A model generated the notes under the pieces. The model ran no database searches, was not told the origin of the DNA, and saw only the letters and a program-made list of their open reading frames with translations. A stretch of DNA of 64,000 nt. Origin: CAZJWR01 sp964549765 (GTDB taxonomy: Bacteria > Zixibacteria > MSB-5A5 > GN15 > JAAZOE01). Each line of letters starts with the position of its first letter. Position 1 is the first letter of the stretch. Shown one piece after another: positions 49,382 through 58,940 of the stretch. The stretch covers positions 1-64,000 of the forward strand of contig CAZJWR010000007.1 of assembly GCA_964549765.1 (NCBI GenBank). The letters run 5' to 3'. Position numbers and translations under genes: made by a program.

Positions 49382-51791
49382 CGTCTTCAGTCGTCTCCTT
49401 ATCGCCTTTCCTGCGCCCCAGCATGACTCCCGCGACGACCATCAATGCCGTCGCCAGCAGACCCGCCAGCGTCAACAATCGTCCCGTCCGATCCATCGCG
49501 GAAATATATTTGAATTCGACTGTATGTTGCCCGGCCGGCAATACAATCCCCCGGAATGACCCATTGACCCGGTGCACCGTCACTTCCTCATCATCGATAA
49601 AGCCTTTCCACGCCGGATACCAGTTATCGGCCAGGACCAGTATCCCATCGGCCGCGGACTGCGTTTTGATCATGACATAATTGTTTTCATACCTGACTAT
49701 GGCGACCGAATCATCCGCAACAAGCGCCGTGTCGGTGGTCGGCTGGATGCCGGGATCCTCAAACATGCCCACCTGCCGCTTGGGATCGAACGTTCTCGCA
49801 TCCAGAATCATCTGATCGAGGTCGGTCTCGCTGCTGTCAATCACCCACTGGTGGGCGATCCAGGCGCGGTCGTTGGCCAACGGATTCTCGTATACTTCCA
49901 ATTGCTGATACTGGGCGACCTTAGGATATCCGGCTCCGGCAAGTTGGTTGCCCCGGAACGGCGAGGCCGGCGATATCAGAAAATACTTGGTATTGGTCAT
50001 ACTGAGCAGGTTGGAATTTATCAGATTCTTCTGGTTCATGCCGCCGATCAGGTTGTAATACCAGCGCAACTCGTTACCGTGGAAACCGGTTACCTCCTCG
50101 ATACCGAAATAGGGCAGATAGTTGGGCCGTAAATATCCGCCGGTCGTATCGAATACCCGGAACTGGCCGGGGACGGATCGGAAAAACTGCACCAGTGAAT
50201 TGGTGGAAAAATTCTGCTTCTGGTCGTACGTACGGATAAACCGCAGGTCAAAGCGAAAGGCATCGATCAACGCCAGGGCGACGACGATCCACACGGCCAT
50301 GACGCCCAGTTTGCGCTTGCTGTACAGCCACAACACCGCCGCCGTCGCACCCAGAAAAAAGAATGTTATCCAGAAGCCGCCGGTGATGGCGCCGAGGTGC
50401 CGCTGAAGGATGGCGTTTTTATCCGGGGTAATTTTATTATAAAATATGCCCTTGTACAGACCGATGGCCGCATCCGGCGCGGCGGCGAAAAAGAGCGCGC
50501 CCAGAAACACCAGGCCCGGCAAGCCGAAAACGGCAATCATGAAGGCGCGCCGGTTCTGATCCTTCAGACGGCGGCTTTGCTCGATGACAAAATCGAGCCC
50601 GAAGGCGGCCAGGAGCGCAATCGAGAACGAGAATAAAAACATGATCATCGACCACGCCCGGGTCGATTTTACATTAGGAATCAGGTAGTAAAACAAGTAA
50701 AAGAATGGCGTCTCCCCCGACAGACCGTAGATCAACGCGAACAGCGCCAAAGCCGCGAAAAACCACGTTTTGCGGGATCGGATCATGATAATCGCCACCA
50801 GCGCCAGAAGCAGCGGGATGGCGCCGGCGTATTCGGAATTGTCCTTGAAGAAATTTCGCCCCCAATAGCTGTTGCCGGATTCGTCGGACACGCCGCAGAA
50901 ATTGGGCACCACCAGCGAGGTCGCTTCCTCCCAATGAAGCGACCAGGATTGTGCCCAATCCACGCCGCGCTTTTCTTCCGAGCGCGGCGAATATTTCTGG
51001 ACGTAGATATACCCCGGATAGAATTGGATGGCTGAAACCGCCAGGCCGATTACCACGGCCACGGCAAACAACGCTGCCGGAGATATCACCTTCGGGACGG
51101 AACGCGTATCCAGCCATGTCGTTACCAGTTTGAACACCATGTAGAAGGCGCATGCCCAGAGCGTATAGTAGGCCATCTGCACATGCGGCGTGAGGATGAT
51201 TATGCCGATCGTCAACCCGAGCAGACCGAAATAGAGAAGCGCCCTCCCTCGAAAAGCCAATTCGATAAACATCAACGTAAGCGGGAATAATGCCGTGACG
51301 TACATTTTGCCGTCATGCCCCGGAGCCACCATGGAGACGAAATAGGCGGCAAACATATACGACACCGCCGCCAGAGCCGCCGCTATCTGCGACCGGCCGA
51401 AGACGCGCGCGCAGAAGAACATGGTGATGCCCCCGAAAAATACGTGCAGGAGGAGATTCCACCCCAGCATTCGGAATATGTTACCGAAAAATTTCAAGAT
51501 CGAGAACGGATAAAAAATATCGCCGTGAAAGCCGTCGATATACGGGATGCCCGCGAATTGATAGGGATTCCAGATCGGCACCGATCCGTGTTGATGGACG
51601 TAATCGACGTAGAACGACCGGAAAAAGACACCCGCCTGGATAGTATCCGAGCCGTAAAGCATTTTGTCGGAAAAAACGAAGGTGTGAAACAGGGCGATGA
51701 CGACGACGAACAGGACGGCGAACAATATGACATTGAACAGGATTTTTCGCCCTGTGATATTTCCCGATTCACTTTTCTTGGCTTTGGACAC
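49374..51791 (-). CDS. YfhO-family membrane protein
   Basis: An 805-residue membrane protein with about 12 hydrophobic segments and a periplasmic C-terminal part. The start FSDKMLYGSDTIQAGVFF...HGSVPIWNPYQFAGIPYIDGFHGDIFYP and the tail DNWYPAWKGFIDDEEVTVHRVNGSFRGIVLPAGQHTVEFKY fit the YfhO family, a GT-C-like group that glycosylates envelope polymers in Gram-positives. Here it lies in a glycan cluster with a lipid-sugar synthase. Catalysis not proven. Confidence 0.86.
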   Translation of the reverse strand: MSKAKKSESGNITGRKILFNVILFAVLFVVVIALFHTFVFSDKMLYGSDTIQAGVFFRSFYVDYVHQHGSVPIWNPYQFAGIPYIDGFHGDIFYPFSILKFFGNIFRMLGWNLLLHVFFGGITMFFCARVFGRSQIAAALAAVSYMFAAYFVSMVAPGHDGKMYVTALFPLTLMFIELAFRGRALLYFGLLGLTIGIIILTPHVQMAYYTLWACAFYMVFKLVTTWLDTRSVPKVISPAALFAVAVVIGLAVSAIQFYPGYIYVQKYSPRSEEKRGVDWAQSWSLHWEEATSLVVPNFCGVSDESGNSYWGRNFFKDNSEYAGAIPLLLALVAIIMIRSRKTWFFAALALFALIYGLSGETPFFYLFYYLIPNVKSTRAWSMIMFLFSFSIALLAAFGLDFVIEQSRRLKDQNRRAFMIAVFGLPGLVFLGALFFAAAPDAAIGLYKGIFYNKITPDKNAILQRHLGAITGGFWITFFFLGATAAVLWLYSKRKLGVMAVWIVVALALIDAFRFDLRFIRTYDQKQNFSTNSLVQFFRSVPGQFRVFDTTGGYLRPNYLPYFGIEEVTGFHGNELRWYYNLIGGMNQKNLINSNLLSMTNTKYFLISPASPFRGNQLAGAGYPKVAQYQQLEVYENPLANDRAWIAHQWVIDSSETDLDQMILDARTFDPKRQVGMFEDPGIQPTTDTALVADDSVAIVRYENNYVMIKTQSAADGILVLADNWYPAWKGFIDDEEVTVHRVNGSFRGIVLPAGQHTVEFKYISAMDRTGRLLTLAGLLATALMVVAGVMLGRRKGDKETTEDDE

Positions 51792-51803
51792 GTTATCTCT
51801 CCG

Positions 51804-52736
51804 TCATTTGATTTTGAGCGCGATCAGCGCCGAGACCGCCTCGGCCACAATCAGCCACAGGCGGGCGGTGATGGCGATTGCCGCCGGAACGCCCGGTCCG
51901 AAAAAGGGAGTCAGAAGCACCGTCATGGCTCCCTCCCGGGGTCCCACCCCGCCGGGCGCGAGCAGAAACAGATAACCGATCTGATATGCGATAATGAATA
52001 TCCCGGCCATCGGGAGCAGGGGGGTATTCTGAAGGGTTATGCCGTTCAGAAACAGCCAGAAGGAAAAACCGTACAGACTCCATGCCAAAAAATAACCCCC
52101 GTAGATGGCCGCCGCAAGCGATTTGTTCATCCTCAGTCGGATCGGTTTTCGCCGGAACAAGGTGAAAAGTCGGTTGAGTCCGCCTTCCATCACCCGCGGA
52201 AAGAATACGACAATAAGTGACATGACAAATACCGCCGCGGCGATCACGAACACCCCGGTTGTCAGATAGGGAATCGACGAATATTGCTTCAATATGCCGG
52301 GTGACAACGCCAGAAACGCCAGCCCGGACAGCAGCCCCGACGGGATGGCAAACAACTGCGATAATCCGAACGATGTCACCGCTTCTTCCTCGGTGATGCC
52401 TTCTTTTTTCGCCAGATAAATCATGCCGAACATCTGCCAGATTTTTCCGGGAATATACCGGCCGAGATTCGCGAGATAGGCGATCTTGAATGATTTGGCG
52501 TATCCGACCGATTTATCGAGCGATGCAATAATAATCTTCCAGACGGACGAAAAAACGAAAAACGTGATGATCACCGATATCATCGCCGCCGCCAGATACC
52601 GGACGTCTATCCGCCATTCATAAGTGATGACCCGATTCCAGTGCTCCAGCAAGCGGCTGCCCAGATAATAGAAGATCAGGCCGATGACAACGACCTGCGC
52701 CGTCCGAAACAGTATTTTTTTGGCGCGTGCAGTCAT
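51804..52736 (-). CDS. Flippase-like membrane protein (LPG synthase TM/AglD family)
   Basis: A 310-residue protein with ~8 membrane segments and the UPF0104 patterns YLANLGRYIPGKIWQMFGMIYLAKKEGITEEEAV and LLAPGGVGPREGAMTVLLTPFFG. The family includes the membrane half of lysylphosphatidylglycerol synthase and AglD-type proteins and is thought to help lipid or lipid-sugar movement. It lies between a GT4 and the YfhO-type gene with gaps of a few bases. Confidence 0.85.
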   Translation of the reverse strand: MTARAKKILFRTAQVVVIGLIFYYLGSRLLEHWNRVITYEWRIDVRYLAAAMISVIITFFVFSSVWKIIIASLDKSVGYAKSFKIAYLANLGRYIPGKIWQMFGMIYLAKKEGITEEEAVTSFGLSQLFAIPSGLLSGLAFLALSPGILKQYSSIPYLTTGVFVIAAAVFVMSLIVVFFPRVMEGGLNRLFTLFRRKPIRLRMNKSLAAAIYGGYFLAWSLYGFSFWLFLNGITLQNTPLLPMAGIFIIAYQIGYLFLLAPGGVGPREGAMTVLLTPFFGPGVPAAIAITARLWLIVAEAVSALIALKIK

Positions 52737-52737
52737 C

Positions 52738-53934
52738 TCAATTCGTTCTCTGATTCCGCTCGATTATGGACGAGAACAGGTCATACATCCTCCCGACCAG
52801 CACCGGCGTCGCAAATCGTTCCATCGCTCGGATATGCCCGTTCTCTCCCAGCCGCGCCCGCAACGCCTGATCGGCGAAAAGCCTCTTGACGCACGCCATC
52901 AGTCCATCCACGTCGCCGACGTCGAACATGAGGCCGTTATAGCCGTCCTCGACGATATCGACGATTCCCCCCGATCGGGCAGCAATCACGGACCGTCCGG
53001 TCAGGCCGGCCTCGACCAGCACCAGGCCGAACCCTTCTCCTTCCGATGCCAGCACCACGGCGTCGGCCTGACGATACAATTCGCCCAGGCGTTCCTGATC
53101 CACCAGTGGGATAAATTCGATTCGGTCATGCAAACCTTTGGCGTGAACCGAATCTTTCAATTCGTTTTCGAGCGGCCCCTCGCCGACCATCCGCATCTTG
53201 AAATTGATTCCTTCCCCGGCGATCCGCACGGCGGCGGCGATGATATCATCCAGTCGTTTCTGCCGCATATACCGGGCTACCGACAGCAGCATCGGCGGGT
53301 CATTATTCGGAGGCGGCGTTTTCGGAAAATGTTCCATCCCGACCGGCATGGGTATCACGGCGATATCGGACGGCGCTACGACGTTCACGTGGGCCAGGAG
53401 TTTTTCCTTGAGGTAATTCGACACGACTGTCGCAGCGGCAGCGCGCTTATAGGCGTAGCGGCTCAACGGCGACAAAATACCCGACTTCCCCAATAGTGAA
53501 ATATCCGTCCCGTGCGATGAAATCACGACCGGACGATGCAGTTTGGCGCCGACCCGGGCCGCTACTACTCCCGGAGGAATCCACCAGTTGGCCCACAGTA
53601 AATCCGCTTTCTCTTCACGGCACACGCGCAAACCGGTGCGATAGAACGACCGGAGGAAACTCAAGAAGACGAATTTCGCGATTATCGACCGACCGACCTG
53701 TTCATGCATACTGCCGGTATACACGATCGGCTTCAGGTTCGCAGACGGATACGTAAACCGCTTAATGCGGACGCCGTCGAGGGTTTCCTCTATAAGCAGT
53801 CCCGGTGCGTGCGGGCAGACGACGACGATATCCATCCCCCGCGCCACAAGGCCGGACGAGAGCCGATGAAGGTACAGGGCGGTCAGGTCATCCCGGCGGC
53901 GGATATAATTGTGCGTGATGACGACGACTTTCAA
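52738..53934 (-). CDS. Glycosyltransferase family 4
   Basis: A 398-residue GT-B enzyme. It opens with MKVVVITHNYIRRRDDLTALYLHRLSSGL, has the PVVISSHGTDISLL segment and the C-terminal donor site ADAVVLASEGEGFGLVLVEAGLTGRSVIA (the E-x7-E motif) followed by GGIVDIVEDGYNGLMFDVGD. Such enzymes transfer hexoses to lipid-linked glycans at the inner face of the membrane. Two bases from the neighbouring gene on each side, so cotranscribed. Confidence 0.92.
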   Translation of the reverse strand: MKVVVITHNYIRRRDDLTALYLHRLSSGLVARGMDIVVVCPHAPGLLIEETLDGVRIKRFTYPSANLKPIVYTGSMHEQVGRSIIAKFVFLSFLRSFYRTGLRVCREEKADLLWANWWIPPGVVAARVGAKLHRPVVISSHGTDISLLGKSGILSPLSRYAYKRAAAATVVSNYLKEKLLAHVNVVAPSDIAVIPMPVGMEHFPKTPPPNNDPPMLLSVARYMRQKRLDDIIAAAVRIAGEGINFKMRMVGEGPLENELKDSVHAKGLHDRIEFIPLVDQERLGELYRQADAVVLASEGEGFGLVLVEAGLTGRSVIAARSGGIVDIVEDGYNGLMFDVGDVDGLMACVKRLFADQALRARLGENGHIRAMERFATPVLVGRMYDLFSSIIERNQRTN

Positions 53935-53936
53935 AG

Positions 53937-54917
53937 CTAATCTCTACCCTTGAGGCGTCGTTTGCCTTCGCGGTCGGCCTCAAGACGCTTGACGACGGCG
54001 CGAACACCGCCCAGCTCCTCCCGGATGGCGGCCAGCCCTTCGGCGAGAAATCCCAGCATGAAGAAAAGTAATCCGAGCACGATCAGCAGGATCACCAGAT
54101 AGAGGAGCGGACGAAACCCGACATCCATGATAACTCGAAGATAAATCGCGGCCAGACCGACGAGAACGCCTGTCATGACCAAAAACGAACCGAGAAATCC
54201 GAAAAACAGCAAAGGCTTGTGCAGCAACGTCAGTTGCGATTTGACCGCCAGCATATCGAGCACGCCGACCGGAATACGCCAGAACCCCGAGAATTTCGAT
54301 TCGCCGGTATAGCGCGGATACAGCGGAATCTTGACTTCATCGACGCGGTATCCCTGTTCGACCGCCAGCACGACCATATAGCGATGCCAATCCCGCCGCA
54401 GAAACATATTTTCGATGACCTCGCGGCGGAAGGCCTTGACCGAATTCAAATCATGTACCTTTACCCTGAACAACCACCGGGATAAACCGTTGTAGACCGT
54501 CGAGACGAATCGTTTGCTGTATGCCCCCTGCTTCCATCCGGTGACCAGATCGTTTCCCTCGTCGATTTTGGCGATCATGGCCGGGATATCCTCGGGCTTG
54601 TACTGCAAATCGGCCGGGTAGAAAACATAGATTTCTCCCCGGGCATGATTGAAACCGGTCTGGAGCGCCGCCGTGAGTCCGCGATTGGTGCCGTGGGTGT
54701 AAACCTGGAGGAACGAATATTTCTCGGCCATGGCCTTGAGAATCGCCGGGGTCCGGTCGGAGGAGCCATCGTCGACAATCACGACCTCGCACGAGAATTG
54801 CGCCTGCGCGTGCATTTCGTTGAATTGGCGGCACAATTCCTCCAAGTTGCCGTCCTCATTAAAAGCGGGCACGACTATGGAGACTCGCGGTTCAGTTTGC
54901 AGGTTCGAAGGTTCCAT
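53937..54917 (-). CDS. GT2 glycosyltransferase with C-terminal membrane segments
   Basis: A 326-residue protein. ATG 54917 is chosen: GAGGATAG upstream and the GT2 fold begins right after (PRVSIVVPAFNEDGNLEEL); longer upstream frames overlap the PMT gene heavily. VVIVDDGSSDRTPAILKAM and YPADLQYKPEDIPAMI (donor site, with PADLQ), YNGLSRWLFRVKVHDLNSVKAFRREV and two C-terminal membrane segments are of the GtrB/DPM-like type III group. Likely makes a polyprenyl-phosphate sugar for membrane glycosyltransferases. Confidence 0.88.
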   Translation of the reverse strand: MEPSNLQTEPRVSIVVPAFNEDGNLEELCRQFNEMHAQAQFSCEVVIVDDGSSDRTPAILKAMAEKYSFLQVYTHGTNRGLTAALQTGFNHARGEIYVFYPADLQYKPEDIPAMIAKIDEGNDLVTGWKQGAYSKRFVSTVYNGLSRWLFRVKVHDLNSVKAFRREVIENMFLRRDWHRYMVVLAVEQGYRVDEVKIPLYPRYTGESKFSGFWRIPVGVLDMLAVKSQLTLLHKPLLFFGFLGSFLVMTGVLVGLAAIYLRVIMDVGFRPLLYLVILLIVLGLLFFMLGFLAEGLAAIREELGGVRAVVKRLEADREGKRRLKGRD

Positions 54918-57057
54918 TATCGCTATCCTCAGGGGTCCTAAACATATAATCGGCAACGTCCATGGTTCCAAAACAATATTTATTCGCCAATTCGATTTCC
55001 TGTTTCCCGATGCGATATAACGACCGATCATTGGTTCGGATCGATTTGCCAATATAGGCATTTCCGAGCAAAAAGTGAAGATTGAAATCGGTATAGGAAA
55101 AACCCAGGCCGTTGGCGCAATAACGTATGGCGGCGTCGAATCGATTGGTCTGGAGAGCATAGATCGCGGCGCGCACGTTGCCGGCGATGCTCTGTGGGAA
55201 CTTCTTGAGAAATCGCGTGAGATAGACGCGAGCCGAATCCGGGAAGCCGCTTTTTTCATAGTCAACCGCTTGCTCGTACCGGGTCGGTTGATATCCCGCC
55301 GCCCGCCTGTTGCCGGTGTGTTCGGCAATTCGATACAGTTTCACCTCCCGGCCGTTGATATGGTAGGTATGCAGGACGGTGGCGCTGTCGAGGAGTCCGG
55401 GATATACTCTCCGGGCGACCTTTTCGTTGGGAAGATCGACCAGCAGGTGCGTGATCGGAAAGCGCCGAAAAAGTCCGGGATCGGGGCGGCTGGTCCCGAA
55501 AAAATGGATGATGCAGCCAAGTTTGTTTTCCATCGCCAACGCCGGCCCATACGGCCCCGCAATGACCGCCGTCGGAGAGAGAATCATTCCCAGGTCTTTC
55601 GAGGCCTGTCGCGCCGTAAAAAGCGGCATTTTCGCCCACGACAGATACTTGTCCGCCTGATACCCGACCGATACGCCAGCGATTATTACAATAATGCCGT
55701 AGCGAAATATTCGGGAAAACGAAATATTGATCCCTTTTGTCACCAACGCCAGGAAATAATAGGCAAGTGTCAGAGCGCCGGCGATTATGGTGACTCTGAG
55801 GATATTGTCGAGAAAGAAGAAATCTCCTGTTCTGGCGACGGCATACGCCCGGGAAAACTGATAGGTCAGCATCAGCAGCGATACGAAAAATACAAGTATG
55901 AATATTGGAGAACGGTTCAAGATCGCTACCTGTTTTCCGGCGTTATACAGATAGACAATAAGCGCCGCCGCCAGCGCACAGACGGGGTATATCATGACAG
56001 TCTGATACCGCAGCGGCTGATAATTCCACGGGGCCAGCGCTACGTAGGTCGCCACCAGCCACACGATGATGGCAACCATGACGGCATTGCCGTATCGTTC
56101 CGGCCGCTTGTCCCCGGCTCGAAAGAATGTCCGGCTAACGATGATCAACAGATAGACCAGCGCCGCAATGCTCACGATGGGCATGTATTCGTAGAAGGTT
56201 TCACTGGTGCCGAATGACAGGAACTTCCATACAAATTGCAGAAACGACTGGAATCCCTCGGGCGCACCGTACAACCCGAAGACCTGTTCACCGACATACC
56301 CCGCGACCGAACGCGATCTGGGGAGAAAGATGATGAGAAACCATCCCACCCAGACGATACCCAGCCCGGCCAGCATCAACAGAAAATGCCGTACAGTCCT
56401 CGGCGTTTTGAGAACCGCCAGGTGATACCCGTAGTATGCAAGCGGTACTGCCAAAAAGGCGACGGCGATCAATTTCCCGAAAAAGAGCGCCAGGCCGAAC
56501 GCTTCCCCGAATTGAAAATGCCCGACAAACCGTTTTTCCAGGTAGGTGACACAAAAGAGCCCGAGGATGAGTGCGAGAATCATCCCATTTTCGAGAAACG
56601 GTCGCCGGCCGTGAAAAATCAGGATCGAATTCGTGGCCAGAAATAGAAGCATCAAAAGCGCCGTGCCGTTGCCCAGCGCCCGGCGAATAACGAAATAAAA
56701 CAGCAACAACGACAACAGCGATAATATAACGCCGACGAGGTTCGACTGATACAACCCAACCCCGAGCGATTTGAACACGATCCAGCCGAGGCCGGATACC
56801 AGCGAATATTCATAGGTGGGGTAGCGGTCATCATGATATGGGTTCCAATCCCCGGTCTGAACGTCGTTGCGGGCAAAAAGCGTATACTGGGGGGGATCGG
56901 TCTCAAGGCCGGTCGATATGCCGAGCTGATAGGGCGGATCGGCGGACAGATGGTAAAATCGGAGGAATACGGCCAGCGCGAAGAGAACGAGAAAAACCGG
57001 GATTTCCCACCGCCGGTCTATCCAGAGGGAAAATCTGTTGTCGAGTCGTTCCTGCAT
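54892..57057 (-). CDS. GT-C (PMT-like) membrane glycosyltransferase with TPR tail
   Basis: A 721-residue protein. After an N-terminal membrane segment, the first periplasmic loop has the family pattern GISTGLETDPPQYTLFARND (acidic DPPQ site) and HDDRYPTYEYSLVS; about eleven more membrane segments follow to residue ~490. Residues ~610-700 read as tetratricopeptide-like helices (YEQAVDYEKSGFPDSARVYLTRFLKKFPQSIAGNVRAAIYALQTNRFDAAIRYCANGLG). It likely transfers a sugar from a polyprenyl carrier to a glycan or protein. Overlaps the next GT2 by 26 bases. Confidence 0.85.
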   Translation of the reverse strand: MQERLDNRFSLWIDRRWEIPVFLVLFALAVFLRFYHLSADPPYQLGISTGLETDPPQYTLFARNDVQTGDWNPYHDDRYPTYEYSLVSGLGWIVFKSLGVGLYQSNLVGVILSLLSLLLFYFVIRRALGNGTALLMLLFLATNSILIFHGRRPFLENGMILALILGLFCVTYLEKRFVGHFQFGEAFGLALFFGKLIAVAFLAVPLAYYGYHLAVLKTPRTVRHFLLMLAGLGIVWVGWFLIIFLPRSRSVAGYVGEQVFGLYGAPEGFQSFLQFVWKFLSFGTSETFYEYMPIVSIAALVYLLIIVSRTFFRAGDKRPERYGNAVMVAIIVWLVATYVALAPWNYQPLRYQTVMIYPVCALAAALIVYLYNAGKQVAILNRSPIFILVFFVSLLMLTYQFSRAYAVARTGDFFFLDNILRVTIIAGALTLAYYFLALVTKGINISFSRIFRYGIIVIIAGVSVGYQADKYLSWAKMPLFTARQASKDLGMILSPTAVIAGPYGPALAMENKLGCIIHFFGTSRPDPGLFRRFPITHLLVDLPNEKVARRVYPGLLDSATVLHTYHINGREVKLYRIAEHTGNRRAAGYQPTRYEQAVDYEKSGFPDSARVYLTRFLKKFPQSIAGNVRAAIYALQTNRFDAAIRYCANGLGFSYTDFNLHFLLGNAYIGKSIRTNDRSLYRIGKQEIELANKYCFGTMDVADYMFRTPEDSDNGTFEPAN

Positions 57058-57185
57058 GAGCGTCTATATCACCTTTGCGGGAATATAGCCGAAGCATCCG
57101 GCGCGGTCGACCTGAAGACCGGATACTCGTAGTGTGATAATTGATTGCTGCCGATATGATACACCGATGGACGCACGGCGACCCG

Positions 57186-57635
57186 TCATGTGGCGTGGCG
57201 GGCGTGCCGCTCGGCCTTTTCGAGGCGGGTCTCCCATTTTTTGGTATAGGAATATTGCATGATATGCAAAAACAGCAGCACCGCCAGCAGAATCAGATTG
57301 ATCCCCATCAAGGTCGGTCCCGGGAAGGGCAGAACGGCGTCGACGACGAATCCGATTATCCAGACGCCGATTCCGATTACGGCCATAAGGTACACCGGCT
57401 CCTCGCCCTTGAGGATACCGTAGATAGCGCCCATGAGAAGCGAAATATAATACAGGATCAACATGGGAATCATAAGCACATCGGGGGCCGACTGGAGCCA
57501 CCCGATGTTGAATAACTTGCCCAGAAGCCCAAATATGACCATGATCCCCAGAATCGGCAGGGGCAGATACGTAGTAAATGTCAGTAACCGGAACAACCGC
57601 GACCTAGTCATGCTTTTCTTCTCTTCCTTCGTCAT
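57186..57635 (-). CDS. Four-segment membrane protein of unknown function
   Basis: A 149-residue protein with four hydrophobic segments (YLPLPILGIMVIFGLL, MIPMLILYYISLLMGAIYG, VYLMAVIGIGVWIIGFVVDAVLPF, LMGINLILLAVLLFLHIMQYSYT) and a charged tail KKWETRLEKAERHARHA. No family recognised. Its start overlaps the pyrC stop by 4 bases, so it is the tail of the pyr operon or starts the next cluster; 128 bases separate it from the PMT gene. Confidence 0.65.
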   Translation of the reverse strand: MTKEEKKSMTRSRLFRLLTFTTYLPLPILGIMVIFGLLGKLFNIGWLQSAPDVLMIPMLILYYISLLMGAIYGILKGEEPVYLMAVIGIGVWIIGFVVDAVLPFPGPTLMGINLILLAVLLFLHIMQYSYTKKWETRLEKAERHARHAT

Positions 57636-58939
57636 TTGGATCGATATGTTACTCGCCCGTTCATAACCGTGGCGAGCACCCTCCCCTTGAGTTTCCAGCC
57701 GATGAACGGCGTGTTCTTCGACTTCGACCGCAACTTATCCTTTTTTACCGTCCAGCGGGCTTCGGGATCGAAAATTGTCAAGTCCGCCATTTCGCCTTCC
57801 CGGAGGCTGTTGCACGGAATACCCACTATAGCGGCCGGGTTGCTGGTCATCTTGCGGACCAGGTCGGACAAGGTCAGGTAGCCCTTGTCCGCCAGTCCGG
57901 TGATGGACAAGGCCAGCGTCGTTTCCAGACCAATCATCCCGGGAGGCGCTTGATCGAATTCGACATCTTTCTCTTCCTCGGTATGTGGGGCGTGATCGCT
58001 GGCTATACAATCGATGGTGCCATCGATCAGACCTTCGATGATGGCCTGCCGGTCGGCTTCAGTACGCAAAGGGGGATTGACACGAAGATTGGTGTCAAAT
58101 CTTTCCCCGATGAGGTCGTCCGTGAGCATAAAATGATGCGGGGCCGCTTCCGCCGTCACTTTCACCCCCTCCGCCTTGCCCCGGCGGATCGCCTCCACGC
58201 CTCCCTCGGTGGAAACATGAGCGATATGCAGCCGCCCGCCGGTCAGCCCGGCCAGCTTGATATCCCGGATAATAGCGATCTCTTCGGCCACCGCCGGCCG
58301 CCCCGGAATGCCCAAACGAGTGGATGCAAACGATTCGTTCATGATTCCGCCCGCCGCCAGATATTCATCCTCGGCATGCGAAATCACCGGGATATCGAAC
58401 ATTTTGGCATACTCCAGCGCCCGGCGCATCATCTCCGGATTCTGCACATAATTGCCGTCATCGGAAACGGCCACCACCCCGGCCTTAACCAGATCACCAA
58501 TTTCCGCCAATTCCTTCCCTTCCCGATTTTTCGTAATGGCGCCAACGCAATAGACACGGCAGTCGCTCTTTTCGGCCAGCAGGGTAACGAATTTCACCGT
58601 CTCCTGGTTGTCGATCGCGGGATGCGTGTTGGGCATGCAGCACAGCGATGTGATCCCGCCCGCGGCCGCCGCCTGCGAACCGGTCAGAACCGTTTCCTCG
58701 TTCTCATGTCCCGGTTCGCGCAAATGGACATGGATATCGATCAGGCCGGGCGAAACCACCGCGCCGTCCGCGTCGATGATATTCTCGGCCGGGAACTTGT
58801 CGATAACTCGCTTGGTCATGCGGCCTTTATCGAATATGCGCGCGATCAGGCCATCCTTGATGCCGATATCGGCCTTTTTGGTGAACCCGAAGCCGGGATC
58901 CATGAGAAGCCCGTTGATTATCAACAGATCGAACTGCAT
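57632..58939 (-). CDS. pyrC: Dihydroorotase (long type)
   Basis: A 435-residue amidohydrolase. Metal-binding HVHLREPG (IDIHVHLREPG, near residue 60), DDGNYV and SDHAPHTEEEK (catalytic Asp and metal sites) are all present, plus ETTLALSITGL. Length and motifs fit type I dihydroorotase. It cyclises carbamoyl aspartate to dihydroorotate in pyrimidine synthesis. One base from pyrB. Confidence 0.96.
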   Translation of the reverse strand: MQFDLLIINGLLMDPGFGFTKKADIGIKDGLIARIFDKGRMTKRVIDKFPAENIIDADGAVVSPGLIDIHVHLREPGHENEETVLTGSQAAAAGGITSLCCMPNTHPAIDNQETVKFVTLLAEKSDCRVYCVGAITKNREGKELAEIGDLVKAGVVAVSDDGNYVQNPEMMRRALEYAKMFDIPVISHAEDEYLAAGGIMNESFASTRLGIPGRPAVAEEIAIIRDIKLAGLTGGRLHIAHVSTEGGVEAIRRGKAEGVKVTAEAAPHHFMLTDDLIGERFDTNLRVNPPLRTEADRQAIIEGLIDGTIDCIASDHAPHTEEEKDVEFDQAPPGMIGLETTLALSITGLADKGYLTLSDLVRKMTSNPAAIVGIPCNSLREGEMADLTIFDPEARWTVKKDKLRSKSKNTPFIGWKLKGRVLATVMNGRVTYRSK

Positions 58940-58940
58940 A

